The notes: generated from the letters alone by a model not told the origin. A stretch of DNA of 64,000 nt from Lachnospiraceae bacterium (GCA_030524635.1 JAUNGG010000010.1:1-64000); one strand, 5' to 3'; counted from the first letter of the stretch, positions 8,652 through 17,905 are shown. A program made the numbers and translations.

Positions 8652-8734
8652 GCGATTGCGGGGTGCTGTGTGCCAGTGGCACACATATAGCGCGACCGAA
8701 GCGGAGCGTAGACTGCAAAGCACGGAGCAATCGA
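8652..8734. repeat. Structured intergenic element with three-way-junction folding
   Basis: The 410-bp gene-free stretch 8455-8864 contains this element between its two promoters. CGATTGC (8653-8659) pairs with GCAATCG (8727-8733), and GTGCT (8663-8667) with AGCAC (8719-8723). Inside lie the perfect palindrome GTGTGCCAGTGGCACAC (8668-8684) and a small CCG-AAG-CGG hairpin (about 8696-8704). The result is a closing stem with two arms. I recall near-identical short elements scattered in Lachnospiraceae genomes, so an interspersed repeat or REP-like element is most likely; a regulatory RNA is the alternative. A 61-codon minus-strand frame crossing it is not believed to be a gene. Confidence 0.6.
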
Positions 8735-8767
8735 CTTTCATAAATCCATGAAAATCCTCTGAGATGA

Positions 8768-8796
8768 TTGTGTTTCCTGGATTTCTGTATTATAAT
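8768..8796 (+). promoter_or_regulatory. Promoter of the MATE exporter gene
   Basis: TTGTGT (8768-8773) and a perfect TATAAT (8791-8796) are 17 bp apart, about 70 bp upstream of the start at 8865. Confidence 0.6.
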
Positions 8797-8864
8797 ACTG
8801 TTATATTTTGTAAGCACTTACAGACTCTGATTAACAGAAAATGAAAAACATGTGAGGTAACATT

Positions 8865-10205
8865 ATGGCAGCAGTACATATGACAGAAGGCAGCATCAGC
8901 CGTCACCTGATCTCCTATTCCATTCCGCTGATCCTGGGCAATCTTTTTCAGCTCACCTACAATGCGGTAGATTCCATTATCGTAGGCCGCTTTATCGGAA
9001 AAGAGGCCCTGGCCGCAGTAGGAACCGCCAATCCGGTGATGAGCATTATTATTCTGGGGATCTCCGGCATCTGCATCGGCTCCTCCGTTATTATGAGTGA
9101 ATTCTTCGGCGCAAAGGAATATGAAGGGCTGAAAAAGGAGATGGCCACCACAGCCGTTTTCGGCCTGTACTTCTCCGTCATCGTGTCCCTGCTGGGAATG
9201 CTGCTGTCCCGTCCGCTGCTGCGCCTGCTGCAGGTTCCGGAGGAGATCCTGGGAATCGCCTCTCTCTACCTGCGGATCGTTTTCTTAGGCGCTCCTTTTA
9301 CCTATTTTTATAATGCCATCGCAGCCGCCTTAAAAAGCGTCGGTGACTCAAAAACGCCTTTGAAATTTCTGGCCTTTGCTTCTATATTAAATGGGGCGCT
9401 GGATATCGTCCTGATCGGCATCTTCCGGCTGGGAATCATCTGCTCTGCCACAACTACCGTGATTGCAGAGGCTGCCTCTGCCATTCTCTGCATTTTGTAT
9501 GTATACCGGAAAATCCCTCTGCTCCAGGTAGGCCGGAAGGAATTTATCATCGACCGCCCTCTGCTGAAACGCACTCTCCAGTACGGCAGCATCACAGCTC
9601 TTCAGCAGGCCTGCCAGCCGGTGGGAAAGCTGCTGATTCAGGGCGCAGTCAATACCATGGGCATTGACGCCATCGCCAGCTTCAATGCAGTAAACCGGAT
9701 AGATGATTACGCCTGCCTGCCGGAGCAGAGCATTTCCCACGGGATCACTACCTTCACCGCCCAGAACCGGGGCGCAGGAAAGCATCAGCGGATCCTGAAG
9801 GGCTTTCAAACCGGCCTGACTCTGGAATTCTGCTACTGGATCTTGATCTGCTCCGTCACCTGGCTGCTGAAGCGTCCGATCATGCAGCTTTTTGTGACAG
9901 CAGGCAATGAAGAAGTGGTAGCCCTGGGCTGCAGCTATCTGAGTCTGATGGCTGTCTTCTATATTTTTCCAGGATTTACCAACGGTTTTCAAGGCTTCTT
10001 TCGGGGCATGGGCAATATGAGCATCACTTTGCTGGGAACCTTTATTCAGACCTCTCTCCGGGTTATCTTTGTCTACCTTCTGGTGCCCCGGATCGGAATC
10101 AACGGCGTGGCGGTAGCCTGCGCCGTAGGCTGGAGTGCTATGCTGCTGGTGGAAGTTCCCTACTGCATTTATTTTATGAAATCAAGGTCAAACGGTCATG
10201 TATGA
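8865..10205 (+). CDS. MATE family multidrug/toxin efflux transporter
   Basis: The 446-residue protein has twelve predicted helices in two pseudo-symmetric halves and typical MATE sequence near the start (PLILGNLFQLTYNAVDSIIVGRFIGKEALAAVG). The matching second-half segment (about 235-275) carries ACQPVGKLLIQG. It should export cationic or toxic compounds against a sodium or proton gradient. The start has GTGAGG eight bases upstream. It is closer to the DinF/NorM-like group common in clostridia than to the second MATE gene in this window (37251-38612). The next gene begins 62 bp downstream on the same strand and may be cotranscribed. The substrate is unknown. Confidence 0.9.
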   Translation: MAAVHMTEGSISRHLISYSIPLILGNLFQLTYNAVDSIIVGRFIGKEALAAVGTANPVMSIIILGISGICIGSSVIMSEFFGAKEYEGLKKEMATTAVFGLYFSVIVSLLGMLLSRPLLRLLQVPEEILGIASLYLRIVFLGAPFTYFYNAIAAALKSVGDSKTPLKFLAFASILNGALDIVLIGIFRLGIICSATTTVIAEAASAILCILYVYRKIPLLQVGRKEFIIDRPLLKRTLQYGSITALQQACQPVGKLLIQGAVNTMGIDAIASFNAVNRIDDYACLPEQSISHGITTFTAQNRGAGKHQRILKGFQTGLTLEFCYWILICSVTWLLKRPIMQLFVTAGNEEVVALGCSYLSLMAVFYIFPGFTNGFQGFFRGMGNMSITLLGTFIQTSLRVIFVYLLVPRIGINGVAVACAVGWSAMLLVEVPYCIYFMKSRSNGHV

Positions 10206-10267
10206 CATGCCTGCATGTAGATCCATAACGCTGGGACCCGCAAAAACATGAGAAAGGAGCTAAGCCT

Positions 10268-11023
10268 ATGTGGTTTCAGGATTCCCAAAAGCCAGTGCGA
10301 ACCAAAATGATGACACGCTATCTGATCAAATTTACCTTTCGGGTGCTGATCTTCCTCACCGTGCTCACCGGCTACCTGACCAGGAAGGAGCAGATGTATC
10401 AATTTTTCATCAATCCCATGTGGATGGAGATCACGCCCCTTCATATCCTGTGGGCCGTCTTTATGTCCATTATGCTGCTGCACCTGTTTCCCAACAACAA
10501 GCTGACTATGGCCCTTAGGAAGGTGGATCCCCAGGAATACCATGAAGTCCCCGGTTATTCGGAAATCCAGCTTTACCGCTTTATCCAGGATCAGAATGTT
10601 AAGGCCTGGAAGGTCATGCTGGTCTGGCTTTCTGTCAACGGCGTCTTTGGGCTTTTATACCTGCTTCATGTTCTGGACGATGCGGATCTGCTGATGCTGA
10701 CTGTCTTTTACTTCCTCTGCGATTACATCTGCATCCTGTTTTACTGCCCCTTCCAGTCTGTCATCATGAAAAATAAATGCTGCGTCAACTGCCGGATCTA
10801 TGACTGGGGCCACTTTATGATGTTCGTTCCCATGCTGTTTATCCGCAGTTTCTTTAGCTGGAGCCTGTTTTTCACCTCCTGCATCGTGCTGATCCACTGG
10901 GAGATCATTTATGCCAGACACCCCGAACGGTTCTGGAGCGGTTCCAATTCCACTCTGCAGTGTGCAAACTGTAAGGACAAAACCTGTGGAATCAAAAAAA
11001 CTATCAGAAAAAGGCTGAAATAA
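10268..11023 (+). CDS. Unknown Cys-rich integral membrane protein
   Basis: I do not recognise this 251-residue family. It has about five hydrophobic segments (roughly 22-38, 56-74, 114-136, 139-160 and 183-212). Two cysteine clusters face what should be the same side: CCVNC (171-175) before the last membrane pair and C232-x2-C235-x4-C240 in the C-terminal tail, which then ends in a basic stretch. Six cysteines in this arrangement suggest bound zinc or an iron-sulphur cluster. The SD site AAAGGAG precedes the ATG. It follows the MATE gene by 62 bp, but there is no functional evidence that the two work together. Membrane redox or metal-dependent activity is only a possibility. Confidence 0.75.
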   Translation: MWFQDSQKPVRTKMMTRYLIKFTFRVLIFLTVLTGYLTRKEQMYQFFINPMWMEITPLHILWAVFMSIMLLHLFPNNKLTMALRKVDPQEYHEVPGYSEIQLYRFIQDQNVKAWKVMLVWLSVNGVFGLLYLLHVLDDADLLMLTVFYFLCDYICILFYCPFQSVIMKNKCCVNCRIYDWGHFMMFVPMLFIRSFFSWSLFFTSCIVLIHWEIIYARHPERFWSGSNSTLQCANCKDKTCGIKKTIRKRLK

Positions 11024-11047
11024 AAATTAAATTTTTGTTAAAATATC

Positions 11048-11076
11048 TTTATTTTCTTCCTTGTTTGGGATATAAT
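11048..11076 (+). promoter_or_regulatory. Possible promoter of the purine permease gene
   Basis: A perfect TATAAT (11071-11076) has only a poor -35 (TTTATT, 11048-11053) at 17 bp. The 90-nt leader holds a short hairpin, GGGCTG pairing with CAGCCC, near 11106-11119. The conserved core of a purine riboswitch is not present. Confidence 0.35.
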
Positions 11077-11162
11077 GAGGTTGTTCTACCATAATTCACC
11101 CGATCGGGCTGTGCAGCCCTTCAAAGCTGACGCCGGATGCGGACAAATAAGGAGGTAAACGT

Positions 11163-12557
11163 ATGAAAACCAACACAAATCAAGGAGTACTGGAACGAGT
11201 ATTCCGCCTGTCCGAGCACCACACGGATGTGAAGACCGAGGTGATCGCAGGTGTCACCACCTTCATGACCATGGCCTACATACTGGCCGTGAACCCTAAC
11301 ATCCTCAGTGTCACCGGCATGGACCGGGGAGCTGTATTCACCGCTACCGCACTGGCATCCTTCGTGGCAACGCTTTTAATGGCGGCCTTTGCCAATTATC
11401 CCTTTGTGCTGGCACCCGGCATGGGCTTAAATGCTTATTTCGCCTACACGGTGGTGCTTCAGATGGGCTACACCTGGGAGATGGCTCTGGCTGCCGTATT
11501 CGTAGAAGGCATCATCTTCATCGTCCTGTCACTGACGAATGTACGGGAAGCCATCTTCAATGCGATCCCCATGAACTTAAAGCATGCGGTATCTGCCGGC
11601 ATCGGATTATTTATCGCCTTTATCGGACTGCAGAATGCAAAGATCGTAGTGGACAGCGCAACTTTAGTATCCGTTTATTCCTTTAAGGGCTCTCTGGAGG
11701 CAGGCACCTTCTCCTCGGAAGGAATTACCGTCCTGCTGGCTCTGATCGGAATCCTGATCACCGCGGTTCTCTTAGTGAAAAATATAAAGGGCAACATGCT
11801 CTGGGGCATCCTGATCACCTGGGCCCTGGGCATCGTATGTGAGCTGGTGGGACTGTATCAGCCGAATCCAGAGCTTGGTATGTACAGTGTGCTTCCGGAT
11901 TTCAGCTCCGGCTTAAGCATCCCGAGCATGGCTCCTACCTTGTTCCACATGGATTTTAAAGGGATCCTTTCCCTCAACTTTGTGACGATTATGCTGGCTT
12001 TTCTGTTTGTTGATATGTTCGATACCCTGGGAACCCTGATCGGCGTGGCTTCCAAGGCAGATATGCTGGATGAGGAGGGAAAACTTCCCAATATCCGGGG
12101 CGCGCTGCTGGCAGATGCTGTAGGCACTGCCTTAGGTGCTGTATTTGGAACCTCCACCACCACCACTTTCGTTGAGAGTGCATCCGGCGTGGCAGAAGGC
12201 GGACGAACCGGTCTGACTGCAGTGGTTTCCGCACTGCTCTTCGGATTGTCCCTGTTCCTGTCTCCTATCTTCCTGGCCATTCCATCCTTCGCCACTGCTC
12301 CGGCGCTGATCGTAGTTGGCTTCCTGATGGTAACCTCCATCCTGAAGGTTGACTTTGAGGATTACACGGAGTCCATTCCCTGCTATATCTGTCTGATCGC
12401 TATGCCGTTTATGTACAGCATCTCAGAAGGGATTGCAATGGGCGTGATCTCCTATGTGATTATCAATGTGATCGCCGGAAAGGCACAGGAGAAGAAGATC
12501 AGCCTGCTGATGTATGTTTTGGCGGTGCTGTTTATTCTGAAATATGTGCTGCTTTAA
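11163..12557 (+). CDS. AzgA/PbuG-type NCS2 purine permease
   Basis: The 464-residue protein carries signatures of the AzgA branch of nucleobase transporters: EVIAGVTTFMTMAYILAVNP at the N-terminus, APGMGLNAYFAYTVV (helix 3), FVDMFDTLGTLIGVA and SASGVAEGGRTGLTAVV. Members import hypoxanthine, guanine or adenine with protons. About twelve to fourteen membrane segments are predicted. GGAGG lies 6-7 nt before the ATG. It is monocistronic, ending at a strong bidirectional terminator. The purine-oxidising genes near 42-46 kb might act on the same compounds, but the two loci are 30 kb apart and no shared control was seen. Confidence 0.92.
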   Translation: MKTNTNQGVLERVFRLSEHHTDVKTEVIAGVTTFMTMAYILAVNPNILSVTGMDRGAVFTATALASFVATLLMAAFANYPFVLAPGMGLNAYFAYTVVLQMGYTWEMALAAVFVEGIIFIVLSLTNVREAIFNAIPMNLKHAVSAGIGLFIAFIGLQNAKIVVDSATLVSVYSFKGSLEAGTFSSEGITVLLALIGILITAVLLVKNIKGNMLWGILITWALGIVCELVGLYQPNPELGMYSVLPDFSSGLSIPSMAPTLFHMDFKGILSLNFVTIMLAFLFVDMFDTLGTLIGVASKADMLDEEGKLPNIRGALLADAVGTALGAVFGTSTTTTFVESASGVAEGGRTGLTAVVSALLFGLSLFLSPIFLAIPSFATAPALIVVGFLMVTSILKVDFEDYTESIPCYICLIAMPFMYSISEGIAMGVISYVIINVIAGKAQEKKISLLMYVLAVLFILKYVLL

Positions 12558-12587
12558 TCGTTCCATTTGAATCGTTCCATCCGTTCC

Positions 12588-12626
12588 AAAATGGGGGCAT
12601 ATCATAACCGATATGCCCCCATTTTT
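12588..12626. terminator. Bidirectional terminator between purine permease and lyase genes
   Basis: AAAATGGGGGCATAT pairs with ATATGCCCCCATTTTT around an 8-nt loop. It has T-runs on both strands, so it can end transcription from both convergent genes. Confidence 0.9.
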
Positions 12627-12640
12627 GCGTTATCCTGTTT

Positions 12641-14704
12641 TTAATAATGCAGGACGGTTCCTACCTTATCGTCCTCTGATTTGTCAAACACGATCACATT
12701 GCCAAATCCCATGCAGGCGTCTGCTTCCTCCAGATCAGTAGGAGAATTGACCTCCTGATGGCAGATGATAACCACATATTCCTTGCCGCAGGTTTCGATC
12801 TTAAGGGCCTCTGCCATGGACGGCGGGTATTGGATTCCCTTAAGGGCTGATGCTACCGGCAGCTTTGTCACCTGGCATTTTGGCAGGTTGTCTGCTGCTC
12901 CGCCCTGGATCACAGTCAGGAGGGAGGTGAAGCCATTTCCTTCTGCTTCCACCTTCAGCCCCTGGCGCAGCTCATACCGGTTATAATGCCGTGCGATCTT
13001 TCCCTGGTATTCTGTGATCCGGATGCCTGGCGTCAGGAAGAAGAATCTGGCCTGAGCCTGCTTTCCTGTGTAAAGCGCTGATGGAATTTCCATGCTGACT
13101 GCCTTTGCGGCCGCTCCGGCCTTCTGCTGCTCCAGCTTTACCTGCCCCTGCTCACTGAAATTCCAGTACTGCTGGTAGGTGTGGGCATCGCCGGTATACA
13201 TCTCATCCATGATAATATAGAGATCCGGCTGAATGTGCACCACCTTCCGATTTACAAACACCCCCTGTCCCATATCCAGATAGCCCAGATGTCCGCCCTG
13301 TACCAACCCATACCGGTCGGTAAATTTATACTGGCCCTTGACCGGCTGACACAGCTTGGAGCATTCCCAGGAATCCTTGCACAGGGTAAAATACTTGCCA
13401 TCTACGGTAATGGTATTATGAGCCGGCGGATCCTTAAATTCAAAGCGGCCGCCCTCCACTACATAGGTGTACCGGCCGGCATCCGTGAGCACATCTTCGC
13501 CCCGGATCACCAGATCCACATGGAGCTGATCGGAGTGACCGTGTCCGGCTCCTAATGTGCCGCAGTGGAAATGGAGGAGATTGCTGTCCTCCCTCCAGCT
13601 TTCCCGCAGATAGTAATTGCCGCTGTCTGCAAGTGCTGCCGAGCAAAACTCCGGCTCCTTCGCTTCCATGGCCTCATACTGTTTGGCGGCCTCCATTCCC
13701 AAATCCCATACGCTCTCAAAATCCAGAATGGGATATCCGCCGGACTTTAACACCGGATCCTGGAACAGCCAGGCTGCCACGCTGATGTAATCCCGGATAT
13801 CCATATCATCGCTGTCGCCCATGATAAACTGATGATGGTCCGGCTTCTTCCATGCCAGATCTGCATAGGCCATCCTGCGCACCGCCTGAAGAATGGTATC
13901 CGGCACCTGGATCTGATTGCGGAGCGCCAGGATCAGCACATCCTCATAGCAGTGCAGCACCTCATTGTGGTACATAGGCGACTGCTCCCACTGGACACCA
14001 TCACCCAGGATCTGCATTCTGGCCTCCACCTCCAGATGCTCCAGGGCAATTTCCGTATAGCGCTTCCGAAGTGTATCATCCGGCATGGCAATTCCGATCT
14101 CAAACAACCCATGATTCTCCATCACGCCCCAGTTGCTCATGTACCGGTAAGGGGAATGCATCTGGATAATATATTCTGCATGCTCCCTCAGGCACCGGTA
14201 ACATGCATCCACGATCTCATCCGTCATGTACGGACTGTCCTTAAAATACCAGATCGCCTTCACCCAGTATTCTCCCCGGATCCCTGCCTCCAGAATCCGC
14301 CAGGTGGTCTTCTCCGTCTCCGGAGTCCGCTTTACATTCTGAATCCAGCTCATCAGCAGGCGGGCAAAATGATACGCATATCGCTCCTCTCCGGTCAGCC
14401 AGTATGCCTGTCCAAGACAGATAAAGAACCGGTGCCGATTAAACTGGTAGCTGAACTCCGGGTCATTGCCCGGGCGGTACTCCCAATCCACCTCTCCCTC
14501 CGGGTCAAAGCAGACCGGCTCCCAGGTCCTCTCCAGATCATGCTCCAGATCAAACAGAAAATAATTCCGGCACACCTCATCTGCTACCCGGATGATATGG
14601 GCGCACTCCTCAGGCCAATGCTTCCGGCAGTATTCTGCTGTCCTTTCCGGATCATCAAAAAAGAAAGATTCGTTTCCTCTTGCAAAAAACTCATTCTTGG
14701 TCAT
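12641..14704 (-). CDS. Heparinase II/III-like polysaccharide lyase (first copy)
   Basis: The 687-residue protein has an N-terminal alpha/alpha-toroid (about 30-370) with SNWGVMENHGLFEIG, and a C-terminal beta-sandwich domain of the heparinase II/III type. The latter carries GHGHSDQLHVDL (about 390) and PPAHNTITVDG. Such lyases cleave uronic-acid glycosidic bonds by beta-elimination, leaving 4,5-unsaturated ends, the substrate of the adjacent GH88 enzyme. No signal peptide is seen, so it probably acts on imported oligosaccharides. The start at 14704 has AAGGGA six bases upstream; an ATG at 14719 has none. It is the last gene of the transporter operon. Exact substrate (heparan, hyaluronan, chondroitin or alginate type) is unresolved. 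Confidence 0.85.
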   Translation of the reverse strand: MTKNEFFARGNESFFFDDPERTAEYCRKHWPEECAHIIRVADEVCRNYFLFDLEHDLERTWEPVCFDPEGEVDWEYRPGNDPEFSYQFNRHRFFICLGQAYWLTGEERYAYHFARLLMSWIQNVKRTPETEKTTWRILEAGIRGEYWVKAIWYFKDSPYMTDEIVDACYRCLREHAEYIIQMHSPYRYMSNWGVMENHGLFEIGIAMPDDTLRKRYTEIALEHLEVEARMQILGDGVQWEQSPMYHNEVLHCYEDVLILALRNQIQVPDTILQAVRRMAYADLAWKKPDHHQFIMGDSDDMDIRDYISVAAWLFQDPVLKSGGYPILDFESVWDLGMEAAKQYEAMEAKEPEFCSAALADSGNYYLRESWREDSNLLHFHCGTLGAGHGHSDQLHVDLVIRGEDVLTDAGRYTYVVEGGRFEFKDPPAHNTITVDGKYFTLCKDSWECSKLCQPVKGQYKFTDRYGLVQGGHLGYLDMGQGVFVNRKVVHIQPDLYIIMDEMYTGDAHTYQQYWNFSEQGQVKLEQQKAGAAAKAVSMEIPSALYTGKQAQARFFFLTPGIRITEYQGKIARHYNRYELRQGLKVEAEGNGFTSLLTVIQGGAADNLPKCQVTKLPVASALKGIQYPPSMAEALKIETCGKEYVVIICHQEVNSPTDLEEADACMGFGNVIVFDKSEDDKVGTVLHY

Positions 14705-14750
14705 AGTATGTCCCTTCATAACAGTAACGGTACGGAGTGAATCCGTCCTT

Positions 14751-15932
14751 CTACCAGTAAATATTCCAGTCCCTGGAAAGCCTGGTCAGCGCTTCCATAT
14801 AGAAATAATCTCCCCAGATATTGCACTCATCCACCCCGTAATGATTGCAGGTATTGTAGGGGGAGTGGTTGGAGTAGGTGCTGTGCTGCACCAGCCCGTT
14901 GGTCACCGCCGGGTCAGTTACCACATAGTGGTCATACAAGGATTTCACCAGTTTTCTGGCGATTCCTTTGTAATAGGCGGCTGCTTCCGGCTCCAGGTAT
15001 TTTGCCATCTCCAGCATGCCGCAGGCTGCGATGGAGGCCGAGGAGGAATCCCGCGGCTGGTCATCCCCGTCGCCGAACTCCAGATCCCAGAAGGGAACCA
15101 GATCTTCCGGCAGATGATGCAGGAAATAATCCGTTACGCCCTGAAACATAGGGATATATTCTGCACGCCTGGTATACTTATAGCCCACCGCCGTGCCGTA
15201 TACGCCCCATGCCTGTCCTCTGGCCCAGGCGGAGCCGTCCCGGTAGCCCTGGCAGGTAGCGCCGTGGTCCGGCTCTCCTGTCTCCCGGTTAAAGAAAAAG
15301 GTATGCCAGGTGGAAAAATCCGGTCGGATCACATTGGCAAGGGCAGTATGAATGTGCTTTTCCGCTACTGTCCGGTACTTGGGATCCCCGGTTTCCTCTG
15401 TCGCCCAGTAAAGCAGAGGCAGATTTAACAGGCAGTCAATAATCAGCCGGTAATTATCCGGCGCGTCTAACGGTCCCCATGCCTGAAGGAATTCGCCCTT
15501 TTCATGGAAACGGCCAAGAAGCTCATTCGCTGCCTTGATGGCTGCCTCCCGCCCCACCTGGCTTCCTGTCAGCTTATAGCCTGCCACGCAGGATGGGGAG
15601 TAAAGAAAGCCCAAATCGTGAGTCTCCACCTCAATCTTCTCATCGATCCGGCTAAGGAAGCTTTTCATCTGCACCTCTCCAGCTCTTTTCAGCTCCTCCT
15701 TCCCGGTATGCTCATAGGCCAGCCAGATCTCTCCGGTCCAGAAGCCGGTGGTCCAGTCTACATTGTCCGTGGGAGCATAAAAACCATTTTCACTGTATGC
15801 CTTCTGGAATTGATCTGTAAACTGTCCCAGATTCCGGATCACCTGAGCAGAGGCTGCATCCAGCGCCTGCCGGACCTCCTGGTTGGAGATCTCCGGTTTC
15901 GTTTCCAGTTTTTCCAATGTTATCCAACTCAT
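14751..15932 (-). CDS. GH88 unsaturated glucuronyl hydrolase
   Basis: The 393-residue alpha6/alpha6-barrel enzyme should hydrolyse the unsaturated uronic acid from the non-reducing end of lyase products, releasing a 4-deoxy-5-keto-uronate. The two catalytic aspartates of the family are visible: D106 in HDLGF and D166 in IIDCLLN, matching D88 and D149 of the Bacillus enzyme. WTTGFWTGEIWLAYE (60-74) and SAWARGQAWGVYG are typical barrel motifs. There is no signal peptide. AAAGGA lies about eight bases before the ATG. It sits between the permease and lyase genes, which supports intracellular finishing of imported unsaturated oligosaccharides. Size is normal for GH88. Confidence 0.92.
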   Translation of the reverse strand: MSWITLEKLETKPEISNQEVRQALDAASAQVIRNLGQFTDQFQKAYSENGFYAPTDNVDWTTGFWTGEIWLAYEHTGKEELKRAGEVQMKSFLSRIDEKIEVETHDLGFLYSPSCVAGYKLTGSQVGREAAIKAANELLGRFHEKGEFLQAWGPLDAPDNYRLIIDCLLNLPLLYWATEETGDPKYRTVAEKHIHTALANVIRPDFSTWHTFFFNRETGEPDHGATCQGYRDGSAWARGQAWGVYGTAVGYKYTRRAEYIPMFQGVTDYFLHHLPEDLVPFWDLEFGDGDDQPRDSSSASIAACGMLEMAKYLEPEAAAYYKGIARKLVKSLYDHYVVTDPAVTNGLVQHSTYSNHSPYNTCNHYGVDECNIWGDYFYMEALTRLSRDWNIYW

Positions 15933-15958
15933 AATCGGAATCCTTTCCTTTCTCTCTC

Positions 15959-16795
15959 TTAGCCCTTCACACCAGAAGCAGCCACACCTTCAACAAAGTA
16001 CTTCTGCAGGGACAGGAACACGATCAGCACCGGAATCAGGCTGAGAACCGAGGCTGCCATGATCAGGCCGTACTCGGAACCAAACTGGCTGATAAACATT
16101 CTTAATCCAAGCTGCAGGGTCTTCTTGGACTCGGTGGTCAGATAGATCAATGGTCCAAGGAAGTCGTTCCAGGTATTTACAAAGGTGAAAATGGTCAGGG
16201 TGGACAGGGACGGCTTGGACAGAGGCAGCATGATCCGGTACCAGATCTGATACTCGGTCATACCGTCGATTCTTGCCGCCTCGCACAGCTCCGTGGGGAT
16301 CCCTTCATAAAACTGCTTCATCATAAACACGCCGAAGGCGGAGAAGGCCTGGAGGAAAATGATAGCCAGATGGGTATCGGCCAGTCCCATGGAACGCATC
16401 ATCATAAACTGAGGCACCATGTAAACCTGCCACGGAACTGCAATGGTTGCGATGTAAGCTAAGAATAAGGTGTTTTTTCCCTTAAATTCCAGCTTGGCAA
16501 AGGCGTAAGCTGCAAAACTGCTGGTTAAAAGCTGTAAAAAGGTTACGATAAAGGTCAGCTTAACTGTGTTCATTACAAACTTTGCCAGCGGGATCTTGTT
16601 CCAGATATCCACGTAATTCTGCCATCTTGGGTTTTCCGGAATCCACTGGATGGGGAAGATAAATACATCCTTATCCAGCTTGAAGGATGCGGACAGCATC
16701 CAGGCGAAGGGCACCAGCATCACCAGCGCCAGGGCAATCAAAACTACATAGAGGATCACCCGCAATGTTCTTGTTTTCGTATTTTGAATCTTCAT
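15959..16795 (-). CDS. Carbohydrate ABC transporter permease, MalG/LacG type
   Basis: The 278-residue protein has six predicted membrane helices and the inner-membrane ABC coupling loop EAARIDGMTEYQIWYRIMLP, which docks on the ATPase. It is the second permease of a CUT1 importer. An AAGGAGGGG site overlaps the end of the gap from the first permease, only 13 bp away, so the two are translationally linked. No ATP-binding subunit is encoded here. CUT1 systems in Firmicutes often share an MsmX-type ATPase encoded elsewhere (known pattern). Its partner proteins are the MalF-type permease and the lipoprotein upstream. Confidence 0.93.
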   Translation of the reverse strand: MKIQNTKTRTLRVILYVVLIALALVMLVPFAWMLSASFKLDKDVFIFPIQWIPENPRWQNYVDIWNKIPLAKFVMNTVKLTFIVTFLQLLTSSFAAYAFAKLEFKGKNTLFLAYIATIAVPWQVYMVPQFMMMRSMGLADTHLAIIFLQAFSAFGVFMMKQFYEGIPTELCEAARIDGMTEYQIWYRIMLPLSKPSLSTLTIFTFVNTWNDFLGPLIYLTTESKKTLQLGLRMFISQFGSEYGLIMAASVLSLIPVLIVFLSLQKYFVEGVAASGVKG

Positions 16796-16808
16796 TTACG
16801 GCCCCTCC

Positions 16809-17882
16809 TTAATTTGCGTATTTCTTTTCCCCACGGAACTGGAATAATGTAATCACCAGCACGATAAGGAACAGTACCATAGCCACAGCACTTGCATAAC
16901 CCAGGTTCCAGTTGCGGAATGCTTCCTCGTAGATATGATATACCAGCACAATGGCAGATTCATTCAGCACACCGGAGCTTCCTCCTGCCAGCATGTATAC
17001 AATATCGTATACCTTAAAGCAGTTGATGGTCAGGATAATGGTAACAAAGAAGGTGGTCGGCTGAAGCTGAGGCCAGGTAATGTAGAGGAACCGCTGCCAG
17101 GTATTGGCGCCGTCCAGGCTGCAGGCCTCGTAAAGTTCTCCGTTAATGCCCTGAAGGCCGGCCAGATAGATGACCATGTAGTAGCCCATGTTCTTCCACA
17201 CGGAAAACAGCACCACCGTAAACATCACCCAGTCCTTATCAGCGGACCACTTCGGCAGATTCTTTGCCGATACACCCAGGTTGTAAAGGATCATATTGAT
17301 CGGACCGCTCTTAGCCGGGGAAAACAGCATGTTCCACACCGCTGCCACTGCTACCAGGGATGCAACATAGGGGAAGAAGCTGACGGTACGGAAGAAGTTC
17401 CGTCCCTTAATCTTCTGATTCAGCAGCACTGCCAGTCCAAGAGCTGTGACTAATGTCAGCGGAACGGTAGCGATACAGTACACGATGGTGTTCCGCAGGG
17501 ACGCCATAAAACGCTTGTTTCCAAACATCATTGCAAAGTTATCCAGTCCGGCAAACTGCATGGGGTTGTTGCCGTCCCATTTTAAGAACGCCAGAACGAA
17601 TGCAAACACGACCGGGCCTAAGGTAAAGATTGCAAATCCAATAAAGTTGGGGGCGATAAAGGAATATGCCACCAGATCCCGCTTGGTCTGACGGCTGAAC
17701 CGCTCACCAGTCTTTGCCCTCCGGATCTTATCCCGGGTCTTTTCGATTTCCTTGCCAAGCTTCAGCTTTTTCTTCGGATCCGTCTCAGCATCTGCCTGCT
17801 TCTGCAGCTGGGCAAGCTGCGGCTCTAATACTGCCAGCTTTTTTGCTGCCTCTGCCGGGTCCGCCATTTTCATATTTCCCAT
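16809..17882 (-). CDS. Carbohydrate ABC transporter permease, MalF/LacF type
   Basis: The 357-residue protein has six helices in the last 290 residues and the coupling motif EACSLDGANTWQRFLYITWP. The N-terminal 75 residues form an unusual charged cytoplasmic extension (AKKLAVLEPQLAQLQKQADA and onward) that is likely a coiled coil; most CUT1 permeases start shortly before the first helix. It should form the channel of the importer with the MalG-type partner. AAAGG lies eight bases before the ATG at 17882. A stable hairpin just upstream separates it from the binding-protein gene. The role of the extension is unknown. Confidence 0.92.
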   Translation of the reverse strand: MGNMKMADPAEAAKKLAVLEPQLAQLQKQADAETDPKKKLKLGKEIEKTRDKIRRAKTGERFSRQTKRDLVAYSFIAPNFIGFAIFTLGPVVFAFVLAFLKWDGNNPMQFAGLDNFAMMFGNKRFMASLRNTIVYCIATVPLTLVTALGLAVLLNQKIKGRNFFRTVSFFPYVASLVAVAAVWNMLFSPAKSGPINMILYNLGVSAKNLPKWSADKDWVMFTVVLFSVWKNMGYYMVIYLAGLQGINGELYEACSLDGANTWQRFLYITWPQLQPTTFFVTIILTINCFKVYDIVYMLAGGSSGVLNESAIVLVYHIYEEAFRNWNLGYASAVAMVLFLIVLVITLFQFRGEKKYAN

Positions 17883-17905
17883 AAAACCAGCCTTTCTTGA
17901 AAGGA

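Noticed and set aside
8632-8817. 61-codon minus-strand frame crossing the intergenic element
   Set aside because: It has no ribosome binding site and is produced by the repeat sequence, so it is taken as spurious.
11060-11162. Possible purine riboswitch before the AzgA-type permease (TATAAT and GTTCTACC resemble part of the motif)
   Set aside because: The conserved three-stem core and the second-loop and P1 sequences are absent; only a short hairpin follows.
13832-14740. 302-codon plus-strand frame opposite the first lyase gene
   Set aside because: It is antisense to a well-conserved gene and has no recognisable domain. Long antisense frames are expected with this codon usage.
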